Positions 40,783-50,623 of a stretch of 64,000 nucleotides of DNA are shown one piece after another. Positions within the stretch are counted from its first letter, which is position 1, and each line of letters opens with the position of its first letter. This stretch comes from Glycine soja (taxonomy: Eukaryota > Streptophyta > Magnoliopsida > Fabales > Fabaceae). A program made the position numbers and the translations under genes. Location: positions 19,746,632-19,810,631 of the forward strand of contig NC_041021.1 of assembly GCF_004193775.1 (NCBI RefSeq), written 5' to 3'. The notes below the pieces were generated by a model that was given only the letters and a program-made list of their open reading frames with translations, was not told the DNA's origin and made no database searches.

Positions 40783-42809
40783 TCAGCCTTGATCTATCAT
40801 CTGTTGCAACAGGTCCTCCACTGCTAAACATGCTTCCATGTTATGTAGCTCGCCGGGATGCATCAAACAGGAATCCTCTCCGTGCCCAACGTGGGGAATT
40901 ACGCCACCCTTTTGTAGGGCCTCGTAGATAAACGTCCTGGGGGTCGTCACGTCCTTTAAAGGCTTAGACCTGCGCGGCCTACCCGACTCGACGGCATTAA
41001 CTGCTCCCTCTCCATGATTGGCGATCGGGTTTGTTTTCACGTTGGGCCGATCCTCTTGAAACGTCAGCCATCTGGCGTCTATCAAATGTTGGACCTTGTA
41101 TTTAAGGGCTAGGCATTTTTCGGTAGAGTGGCCCGGAGTTTTCCCATGGTATGCGCAAGTTGCGTCAAGGTCATACCACTTTGGGAAAGGAGTTTGGTAG
41201 ATCTTCCCGGGAGATATCACAACCATCTGGTTGGTGATGAAAGACGGCAAGAGGTCTTCGTACGTCATTGGGATTGGGGTGAATTTTGGAATTGGCCTCG
41301 GGGGGAAGTTCCTCATCGCGTTGGAACTGACGTCAAGGCGAGTCGTGGTTGGAGACGGAGCTTGGGGGGCCTCCCTCTGGATGGGGGTGGGCGCTCTAGG
41401 TTGTACGAGTGCTGAATTGGAAGAGTTCCCGGCACGAGCTGAGAAGCTCGGGTGATGTTGCGCGTACTGATGGGTACCATGAGAGGTCTGCGGTGGCTTG
41501 ACCCATGCGGGCGCCGAAGTGACGGCATGGGTATCTCCTTCCTTCCTTTTTGCCCTAGTTGCTCCGATCCTCCTAGCATTGGTACTTGTGGAGGAGATGT
41601 AATCGAACTTCCCTCTCTTCAAACCTACTTCGATTCTCTCCCCGGCAAATACCAAGTCCGCGAAGCTGGAGGGCATATAGCCTACCAACTTCTCATAGTA
41701 AAACACCGGTAAGGTGTCTACCATCATGGTAATCATCTCCCTCTTGGCCATGGGAGGGGCCACTTGTGCTGCCAGGTCTCTCCACCGCTGTGGGTACTCT
41801 TTAAAGATCTCACTTTCCTTCTTAACCATGTTTTGCAACTGAGTGCGATCGGGAGCCATATCGGAATTGTACTGATATTGCCTAAGGAAGGCAGTAATCA
41901 GATCCTTCCAAGTACGGATGCGAGAAGCTTCCAGATTAGTGTACCAAATAACCGCGGCTCAGCCAAGCTATCTTGGAAAAAGTGCATTAACAAATTTTCA
42001 TCCCTAGAATGTGCCCCCATCTTGCGACAATACATCTTGAGATGGTTCTTAGGAAAAGTCGTCCCTTTGTACTTGTCGAAATCAGGTACCTTGAATTTTG
42101 GGGGGATGACGACGTCCGGTACCAAGCAAAGATCCGTCATGTCCGCGAACGGATAGTCACCAAAGCCTTCAACAGCTCTCAATCTCTCCTCGATGAGATC
42201 GAGTTTCCTTCTTTCTTCTGCCGCCGGGGGTGGTCCTTCTGTGGACAAGAATATTGGCTATGCTGTGAGGTTGTGCTGAGGCAATGTGTTGGGCGCCGGC
42301 CCCTCGACGGGGACCGGGGGGTAGACATCGACATCCCCTTGGGCATACTCTCGATGATCCTCGTGAACCTCGTCGGGCTGTCGAGGAGGATCCCCTTCAA
42401 GGATGGGGGAAGGGACATGACCCGCGTCATCACGCATGACTGGTGGCGTGTAATTAGGTGGTAATCCATAAGGGTAAGTCACCCGTTTGTATCCCAAATG
42501 GGGGTTGCTGATGTGCCCTAGTGTGCCCCTTTCTCGTCCTACCGCGTTTGGGAAAGGATGGTGCGTAGTAGCTGGGAGAGTTGGGTCTGCTTCGACAGCC
42601 GAACTAACAGCGGCAGCGGTGGCCACGTTATTCTCCATGAGTTGTCTCATTCCTAACATGGCCTCCATCATGGAAGCCATTTGCTCTTTCAAAGCCGACA
42701 TGTCGGCTTTCATCTGTTCCTGTGTCTCCTCATGATCACCCATTGTTCTAGATTTGGATCTGGTGCGATAGGGATGCCTTGGGGTGCATTTAGTTATGGT
42801 GTTCTTCAT
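40783..42809 (-). pseudogene. Ogre gag
   Basis: Minus strand. The N-terminal part (42809-42258) has 'EEQMKADMSALKEQ'-like coiled coil ('MKADMSALKEQMASMMEAML') and a Pro-rich stretch. After a stop it resumes at 42248: 'VPDFDKYKGTTFPKNHLKMY' (capsid start), frameshift near 41960, then 41859-40783 with 'FKEYPQRWRDLAAQVAPPMA' and 'LPVFYYEKLVGYMPSSFADL'. A zinc-knuckle variant 'CAYHGKTPGHSTEKC' (C-x2-H-x5-H-x4-C) is near 41150. It ends with TGA/TAA after 'MIDQG'. Confidence 0.85.
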
Positions 42810-42969
42810 AAAAAACCAATCGTGAGGAGTAGGTAAAGAAAAATGAATGCATGCTAGAGATAAAATACGGGAGTGATTTGATTCGCACTGATCTTTGGAA
42901 TAAAAACATGGGATAAACTCATTTTGTTCAGAAAGTTATAACTAGTCAAGATCTGAGTGACAGTACAAA

Positions 42970-44839
42970 CTTCCTAGCGGTTTCTAATTATATGGGCCAT
43001 TAAGTCTATCATATGCTGAGAATAGCTGAGAAGTCCGTGGATCTCCTCGGGGGCGGAGTAGGTGTCCGCCATTGCTTTGGCCCTTGCTAGTCATCGAGGA
43101 AGCTCTTGACTCCCGTTCAAGGTAAGAGCAAATCGGTCCATCCATATTGTTGCCTCTTAATGTAACGCGTCGATCACCCTTCCTCTAGCATCCTTTTTCG
43201 CGTACACTTGGGCATACTCGTCCGCCACTTTATGCTCGTGGGCCATGGCTAGATTTAGTTCTTTCTGGTACTTGCTGATGATGGCTAACATGTTGGTCTC
43301 TGTCTCGCATAAACGCTAAGACAAGTTTCTTTTGGACTTTGAGCAAGCAGCTAACTCCTCTTTCAAGACCATGCTATGTGCTCGTGATTGGTCTCTCTCT
43401 TCCCTTCGAAGCTTGAGCTCACTGTTGCTGCCCCACAAAGCTCCACGAAATTTGTCACGACCATGCTCTTCCTTGCGAGCCTTCTTGGTTTCTTGTTCAT
43501 GGGCTCTTGCGATAGCTGCATTTTCTTCTCGTAACCCGGCACACTCTTTCTGGACGTTTGTAGCGACCAACTTGAATTTTTCTTTAGCAAGTCTTGCTTT
43601 TCCTAGTTCTGTTTTTAGAGCTCAGACTTCTTCATCCTCTTCCAGAGCTTCGAAGTTTTCTTCGTTGATAATCTTTAACTTGGAGAGCCAATCTAACCCT
43701 CATGTACGAACTTTCAGCCATTCATGATAACCACCGATGATGCCATTACGAATGCCCCTAAGTTCTTTATCTTTCCTTAATGGGCTTTCCCACGCCTTAT
43801 GGACTCTTTGTATAATCTTGAAACTTTGCGTGCCGAAATCTCTCACAAGGAAAGGAGAGAGGCTTTCTTCCGTCGGTGCTCCCCTCATGGGGTACCCTAA
43901 CTGTCTTATAGCAAGTGCGGGATTGTAGTTAATGCAACCCCTCATTCCTATCAACGACATGTTTGGGTAGTCCCCACATGAGAAGAGAACTCCCTCCTTT
44001 CCTTCCTTCCATCGAGGAAACCAGTTGATTGTTCTGCCTCCTATCCCAGCCAAATGTTGGTCCCAATCTACTCTTCTCTTTTCGACACACGAGAGATGGC
44101 TTCGGAGCGTACATGGATGCCTTATGTCTTGTTGGAATAGGTGCGAAACCAACCATACACAAAGAATGGGTAAACAACAGATGATCCGTGCGCTACTCTT
44201 CTCGCACCTTCGGTCAAATGTGTCAAATAAGTTCGCCAAGCTAGCTACCACTAGACTCTCTTTGCTATGGTGATATGCAAGGAAAACATCAATTGCGGCT
44301 AGGTCCACCAAACCATCCATGTTTGGAAAGAGGACACCCCCAAAGATTAGCAGTGCTAATACGTCCATAAATGGGACCCACTCCTCTTGATTTGCCATAT
44401 CCCTTGCCTTGCCTTCTAAGTACTTCTGTGGTAGGCCCACTACGCCGTTTCGAGTCTGCTTTACACAATCCAATCCTCTCGCCGAATCCCTGACCACAAC
44501 TGCAATCTTGCTCAAGGAGGGAAGAAACCCGGAAAAAAGATACGGTTTCCTTCTCCCAAGAGGACATCCTAGAATCTCCTCAAATTCTTTGACAGTCGGT
44601 ACTAATTGGAAGTCCCCAAACGTGAAGCATCTCAAAGGCTGGTCATAGTATTGGGTGAGTGATACAACGGCTTCTGTGGATATCTCTACTATGGTCAAAT
44701 CTAAAATCTTTCCGTACGCCTTGCGGAAGGCTTGCATTTGGAGAGGTCCCATCAACCGCCCCAACTCCTTAATGCTGGTGATATCTAGGCCCTTAATCTT
44801 GACTTGATAAAACCTTTTTCCAGTTTGATTTGTTCCCAT
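42970..44839 (-). pseudogene. Ogre ORF1 (upstream of gag; DUF7745-like)
   Basis: Minus strand. 380 open codons from ATG 44839: 'LGRLMGPLQMQAFRKAYGKI', 'FTFGDFQLVPTVKEFEEILG', 'LALLIFGGVLFPNMDGLVDL', 'INYNPALAIRQLGYPMRG'. A second, frame-broken part (43690-42970) is Lys/Glu-rich, coiled-coil-like, and ends 'DTYSAPEEIHGLLSYSQHM'. Ogre elements carry such an ORF1 of unknown function before gag; legume databases call similar proteins DUF7745 (from memory). The first half looks well preserved. Confidence 0.8.
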
Positions 44840-45722
44840 GTTTTACTAAAGTGAACAAAAACCCAGTGCGAATCAAAACCCCGACATCTATCATGGGTGG
44901 AATGGGTGAATGCATGAAGAAATGCATATGACACAGATGCAATTTATGAATACAGGAGCCCGGGAAATTGTCTCCTTCTTAGATACAACGTCTTGGGGTA
45001 GTACGGTGCTTGACGTATGTATTTAAAAAGGTGACACGGACCCTCCGTTGGTTTGCCAAAGAGAGGAGATCAAGACGGAACCTATGCATGATGCATATGC
45101 GAAAGGCACAACATGGGGATGTACATAGTACGACAATATTCACAGACAAATATAAGCAAAGGGGTACATGACACTTAGGACTACATGCATGGCAGTGTGA
45201 AAAAGTGGCAAGCAACGTGTTTGCTCCGTGCCCCTATTTTAGGGACCTACATGGGAGGGAGCTAAAAGGGCTTTTTAGTGATAATTCCCAAGGTGGTCAT
45301 ATCTCTCTTGATGGTCTCTAGAGGTACCATCCCCTTTGAAGAACGTATTGCAGTAGTAGGGACTACTAGCAACAATATGTTGTCAAAGAGAAAAACTCTA
45401 GATGAGGGTTCACTTGAATCAAGCAAGTCGGAGACCTAGCATGATCACAGATTCACCTCCACTCCTTAAGTTCCCTCGAACCCGGGTATAGGGCCCTTTT
45501 TTCAACTCACCGTGTGTGCAAATAGTGTTGGTGTTTGTGTGCATCAAATGAATAAATATTTACCTCATGCATTCATTTTAAAACACACTAAAAGCATCAA
45601 ACGAGTTTATATACACGAGAACATAAGAAATAGAAAAAGAACAAAAGGGAAGTCATAATAAAGAAAGCACACTGATTGATTGACCTAACTCTCTAACAAT
45701 TGTCCACAGTGGAGTCGCCAAC
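44840..45722 (-). other. Ogre leader with primer-binding segment
   Basis: No coding sequence supported. The minus strand right after the LTR reads GTTGGCGACTCCACTGTGG (45722-45704), the place and general form of an Ogre primer-binding site; the tRNA is not assigned. Confidence 0.65.
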
Positions 45723-47449
45723 TGTCGCAACCTACCCTTTGGCAGGAGGGCGACGTGAGACTCACGGGTGCATCTTCCAAGAAAGGAATATGCGCGGAGT
45801 CGCCACCAATGTTTATTTTGAGGAAAACGTCGGAAAAACCGAAAAAGACATGGTCTACGAACTTTTAGGTGAAATGTTCGTGAGTTGTATTTATGCACTG
45901 GGAAGGTATTAGCACCCCACGCGTCCGTCACAAAGGACGACAACCTTTAATCAAGTGTGCAAATATGACTTCAATTCGTGTTATCTTCCCTTTTTTACGT
46001 TCTTATGTCTTTTTATGCCTTTTTATATTTTTATCTTTTTGTGGTCGACAAGGGTGTTTTCCTTGCTCCTACGTATTCCTCAATTGTGATAAGGAAATCA
46101 GACCTACGTAGTTCTTTGAGAACTAAACGTTGGTTAATTTGTTTTTATCCTTTTTTGCAAGATATATTTTTATTGAACGGAAGGGTCATTTAAGGCGTTG
46201 GACTATTAAACGATCTTTCGATTCTTTTGAAAAGAGAGAAAACATTAAGGCATTGGACCATTAATGATCTCTTGGTTTTTTTGAAAGAGGTGACAAAGCT
46301 ATGTGTTGTTTTTAGGCTTTTTAAGTCCACATCTAACCAATAAAAGCGAAAAAGACCATTTCAAGGCGCTGGACCTTTAAAAATGGTTTTTAGGTGATGA
46401 AAAAAACATGGTTTATGAATTGATTTTAGCCTTAGTTTCACTTTGGTTATTAGTCAATTCAATTAAGAAAGAAAATCCCAAAGAAAAAACGTCCGATTGA
46501 TTTTTTTGATTATTTTACTAAAAGATATTTTTTGATTATTATATTATTATTTTGCCTCTTTTTTGGTTTTAAATGTGGTTACGGCATGACCGAACGGTCG
46601 GATTTCATTTTAATAGAAATTAAAAGATGTTACAATTCAAATGATTGGTGGAAATTTATTTTATTTTTTGATTAGGCGAGAAAATGACTTAAATAAATGA
46701 CTAAAGCACGTCAAAAGGGGGTACGGAAAGTAAATGAAATGAAAATAAAAGCATGCGAAACAAGTGGGGACCACTAAGGGTACATAGAATGAATTGAAAA
46801 GTTCGATTTTGGGAACTTACCGGTTGGAGACCAAAGAACGACAAAGAACGAACGAAGAACGATGAAGAACGGTGGAAAACCTTCGCGAAATCGCCCACAG
46901 AAACGTAGTGGAAGCGTTACGGAAGCACCTCGGCTTAGATTTTCTTCACGAAAACAATTTTTCTCACTAATTATAAGTGATTCTCAGGTACCAGGAGGGT
47001 TGAACATTTTTGTTCAGCCCTCCTCCCCCTATTTATAGGGGGAAAGAGGGTAGTGGTTGCCGCCCAGCTCGCCCAGGCGAGCTGGGTTGCTTCCACCAGA
47101 AGGCACCACCTTCTGTTGGAAGACCCTGGAAGGCCCAAGTGGGCATGATTGCTATTTGTACCCCCCTGTTTACTAAATACACTCCTCTGCCCCTTCTTTA
47201 CTGATTCTTTTTTTGTAACGTTACGGAACTTTACGAATTACGTAACGATACTTGTTTTCTTTCCGTAATGTCATGAAACCTTATGGATTACGAAATCATC
47301 CCTTCTTTGGCTTCTGGGATGTTACGAAACTTCACGGATTGTGCAACAATGCTTCCTTTTGACTTCCGGCATGTCACAGAACTTCACGGATTGCCTAACG
47401 ATGGGTGCCAAGTACCTCAAAGTGATTAAGCGAGGGTCGCATCCCAACA
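45723..47449 (-). repeat. Ogre 5' LTR
   Basis: On the + strand begins TGTCGCAACCTACCC and ends AGGGTCGCATCCCAACA; read on the minus strand TGTTGGGATGCGACC...GGTTGCGACA, a proper TG..CA LTR of 1,727 bp. It contains several diverged copies of 'TTACGAAACTT(A/C)ACGGATT' (47215-47400). The outer flank is AACAG. No second copy is in the window. Confidence 0.85.
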
Positions 47450-47534
47450 AACAGATGATCCCCGGATGAAATTAGGTATGACAACCCTAATTAAAACATT
47501 GTTGTAATTAACTTTTCAAAAACATGTTAATTAC

Positions 47535-48682
47535 TTGCAACAAGGTGATGTAACCAGCAACCTGTCGGCTGGTGCTGATACAGGCATCATTCAGGTGATC
47601 GTACATATGCACTAGGGCAGCAGCTCCCCATGCATACCTCCCAGTCTGACTGAGGTCGCGCAGAGCATCGAAGAACACAACATGAACATCGATTGCACTC
47701 TTGTTAGCAAAAAGAGTGCAACCTAAAAGATGAAAAAGATACGCACGAGCTGCAGCTGTCTAATGTCGAGCTTGACATCTGCGCTGATACATATCTCATA
47801 GCCAAGATAGGCGTACGTACGGTCCATGACAATGTCCTGTCTCGGCCCTGGCTGCCTCTGGTGAGACCAGTAGTAAGTCGACCAACATCAGCACCGCCTT
47901 GTCGACGTGCAGAGGTTGGAAGGTATGGAAGTCGCCAATGATGGGCAGATGAAGAAGAGACACCACGTCGTCTAGCGTGATGGTAACCTCCTCCACAGGA
48001 AGATGGAAACTACTTATCTCTCGGTGCCACCTCTCCACAAACGAGGATATAAGTCCTCGATCGTCGGTGTCTGCTAAACACACGATCAAAGGATTTAGTC
48101 CTGTCCCAGCAACTAGCCCCTCAATGGCAGGGACAGGCCTACCTAATTTCTGCACCTTCCTCCTGTGGGAGGATAACTTCAATTCAGGACGTTCCTAAAT
48201 TGAAGTACAAAGGAACAGGTAATTTATTAACATAATATTTTAAAGTAACATAAATCTCAATAATAAAGCATACTTAACAAATAACTTAAATTGAATATTA
48301 TAAATACTTCCCCGGTCCATACGCTAGCTGCAACATGCTCAGCATACTCAGTCAGCACTGATGGGTCAGTCGGTCCACCTGGAAATCCCATAGGCTCATC
48401 TGCAGCAGCCTCTGCACCGGTGTCTACACCTGTGTCCTGTATGTCAGCATCTACCATCGACTCATCAACAGCTTCCGCAGGCTCAGCCGCATGTACCACT
48501 GCTGAGTCAGTAGGTACCACTAGCTCATCATTGGCAATAATGACAGGTACTCGTTGCCTGCGTGCCGATGACGTAGGCCTTCGCCGTTAGGGAGCACCGT
48601 CAGAATCATCATGATCCCCTCTCCCCAGACCTCTAGCAACAACCCTACCTAAGGCACGACCTAAGCCTCTAGTCCTAATCAT
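47535..48682 (-). pseudogene. Plant mobile domain (PMD) protein gene of the MULE
   Basis: Minus strand. Exon 1 (48682-48308) starts 'MIRTRGLGRALGRVV' and carries an acidic segment ending 'GFPGGPTDPSVLTEYAEHVA'. Exon 2 (48194-47535) starts after a TTTAG acceptor with 'ERPELKLSSH' and holds the PMD core: 'LISSFVERWHREISSFHLPV', 'TITLDDVVSLLHLPIIGDFH' and, later, 'GCTLFANKSAIDVHVVFFDA' and 'WGAAALVHMYDHLNDA'. It stops at a GT donor (47534-47533). The next exon is missing because the Ogre element sits there. An in-frame TAA at 48590-48588 in exon 1 and two stops near 47795-47760 in exon 2 inactivate it. PMD proteins occur both in transposons and as MAIN/MAIL silencing factors. Confidence 0.85.
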
Positions 48683-50074
48683 GATCTGCAAATGTCTACC
48701 ACAAATTCCATCACTGATTTCATTTACTCAAAGTCATGCAAGTTCTAAGAATGTTTAAGTGATGTTGAAGGATTTCATTGGTCTAACACTGATTTGATTG
48801 ACTCAAAGTCATGCAAGTTCTGAGGATTTCATTGACTCTAGGGATTTCATTGACTCCAAATTTTGGTGTAACACTTATTATGGAGCAATCAATGACATAA
48901 TTGATTTAGACTATTATGGTCACTTAAAGTTTCTGATGTTTAAGTGTGATTGGTTTGAGGGTGAAGAAGATAAATATTGACTTATTTGTGTCTACTATTT
49001 TCAACAATGTTTTACTTATTTGGCATATTCAAGTTTCGGTTTTTTGTGTGCATAGTCAAGGTTTGGGATTTCAAGTAGCTTCTCAATGAGGATTTTGGTC
49101 TGGTATATGCCATTTCTTAGAGTGTAACCATGAATTTGCTTCACTTGCCTCATTACATCACAATTTGTTTTTGGTTTGAGTTGAGTTCTCGAATGTTGGA
49201 AACTTGGAAGTTATTTGTTGTCTCGGATAAATGTCACTTCTAATCTCAGCTTGGTTGGTTTAACTTGATTAAAAGCCCATAATTTAATCATTGAGTAAAT
49301 AGTATAATGATAGGTGTAGTATTATATGTGAACATATATAACTAGTTAGACTAAACCATCGAAGGAGATATCTTTTTTTGGAATTTTAGTTTCAACATTT
49401 GATGGGAGAGGATTTTGGGAGGAGGGTTCTGAACATCTATGTTCTAGTGCTGTTGCAAATGTTGTTGTCACACCATCTCTTCCATGCAGCTACAAATGCT
49501 TGCCTCCTTCTTGAACAAGCAAGCCTTAAAGGTATCGTGTTGAACTGTAACACCTAATCAGTGCTAACCTTCTTATGTTTTATAAATTTTTATCCATATC
49601 TAGATATGTATCTTGCACTATATCATATAAATTCTTTGAATAATCAAATGACTGCATTACATAACGTATCTCATACATGTAATGTACTTGTGCATAAAAA
49701 AACTGCATAATTATTGCATCCTAAATATATACAATACAAACCAAAAAGCCTCAAAACTAATATCAACTTCAATTCAAACCAAAAAGCTTCAAAACCAAAC
49801 CAAAAAGCCTCAACATGCTCAAAAAGTTCAAACATTATACAATATACAATATACAATATCATACATTATACAATACAAACCAAAAAAGCCTCAAAACCAA
49901 ATTTCAAACCAATATCAACTTCCTCAAATAATTAACACATAATTTCAAACTTTTTTCATTACTCAATCATACTCTTCTTTAGCCTAAAAGCCTCAAAACT
50001 AACCCTAAACCCTAACAAAAACCATTTTTCATAATTTATAACATATTTGCCATTTTTAAAATTAAAATACATTC
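48683..50074. other. MULE right arm, non-coding
   Basis: Upstream of the PMD gene. A short repeated 'GATTTCATTGACTC' cluster lies at 48770-48860. An AT-rich block at 49735-49935 has repeated 'CAAACCAAAAAGCCTCAAAAC' and 'CAATATA' units that give spurious Asn/Lys-rich frames. I see no gene. Confidence 0.6.
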
Positions 50075-50130
50075 GTGCGGATCAAGTTGATCCACAAGCT
50101 GCATGCGGATCAACTTGATCCGCATGAAGC
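50075..50130. promoter_or_regulatory. MULE subterminal palindromes, right side
   Basis: GCGGATCAAGTTGATCC and GCGGATCAACTTGATCCGC about 27 bases apart, with weaker GGATCA half sites to 50235. They mirror 23948-23999 at the other end. Candidate transposase-binding sites by position and symmetry. Confidence 0.55.
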
Positions 50131-50568
50131 TTCACTGAATCCTAGCAATTACGGATCACCTAAAACCTACGCGGATCATCTACATCCCTACCCTATGACT
50201 ACTGTGGATCAAGCATAATGCAAACGTGGATCAGCTAAATGCATACGTAGATTAACTACCCTAAGCACTACACAAAGCCACCAACAATGGAAATGCAAAC
50301 GACAGCGAGGGAGAAGAGTGCTTACCTCGACAATGCTGGTGCGCTGAAGAAGAAGAAGAAGAAGGTCATTGTGCCGCGGAGGAAGAAGAGGATGCTACGA
50401 AACGGAGCTGTTGAAGACCAAAACCAAGCTCAAGAAGAGGATGCTGATGCTAGGTGCACAGGGTCGCAGAAGAAGAGTCGCGGAAGAAGAAGCGCGGAAG
50501 AAGAAAAGCCTCATGGGTGAAAAACTTTTAAAAAAATAAGCAAGGGTATTTTTGACTTTTACCCTTAA

Positions 50569-50614
50569 GTGTTGGGTGCACCAGCAATAATGTTGGGTGC
50601 ACCTAGCATCAGCC
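50569..50614 (-). repeat. MULE terminal inverted repeat, right
   Basis: Reverse complement of 23652-23697 over its core, ending ...GGTGCACCTAGCATCAGCC and followed by the TSD TCATTCACT at 50615-50623. Confidence 0.93.
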
Positions 50615-50623
50615 TCATTCACT

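Larger units (their letters stand above)
35591..47449 (-). mobile_element. Ogre/Tat-lineage Ty3/gypsy retrotransposon, 3'-truncated, inactive
   Basis: Minus-strand order: 5' LTR (47449-45723), primer-binding segment, extra ORF1 (44839 to about 42970), gag (42809-40783), protease plus G-patch (40230-39127), reverse transcriptase/RNase H (38836-37400), second archaeal-type RNase H (about 37150-36880) and integrase (36584-35591). The ORF upstream of gag and the dual RNase H are hallmarks of the Tat/Ogre lineage. It sits inside the MULE, immediately left of the PMD gene. The 3' LTR is missing, and all genes carry stops or frameshifts. Confidence 0.9.
23652..50614 (+). mobile_element. 27-kb Mutator-like element (MULE) with transposase-OTU and PMD genes, swollen by nested insertions
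   Basis: Left end GGGAGTTGCTAGGTGCACCC and right end (reverse complement) GGCTGATGCTAGGTGCACCC. The inverted terminal repeats (23652-23697 and 50569-50614) share a 38-40 base core containing GGTGCACCCAACA twice. A perfect 9-bp TSD flanks them. Subterminal GGATCAACTTGATCC palindromes lie at both ends. Inside, the left arm (to 28138) carries a mudrA-type transposase/OTU gene on + and the right arm (from 47450) a PMD gene on -. Everything between is later retrotransposon insertion. Removing it leaves roughly 6.5-8 kb of MULE. Both genes are disrupted. Confidence 0.93.

Noticed and set aside
49682..49942. Asn/Lys/Gln-rich small frames
   Set aside because: They come from short repeats (CAAACCAAAAAGCCTC and CAATATA) read in several frames, not from a gene.
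50287..50520. Basic 77-codon frame (poly-Lys)
   Set aside because: Composed of GAAGAAGAA-type simple repeats in the MULE subterminal region; the other end has the corresponding CTT-rich DNA. No evidence of a gene.
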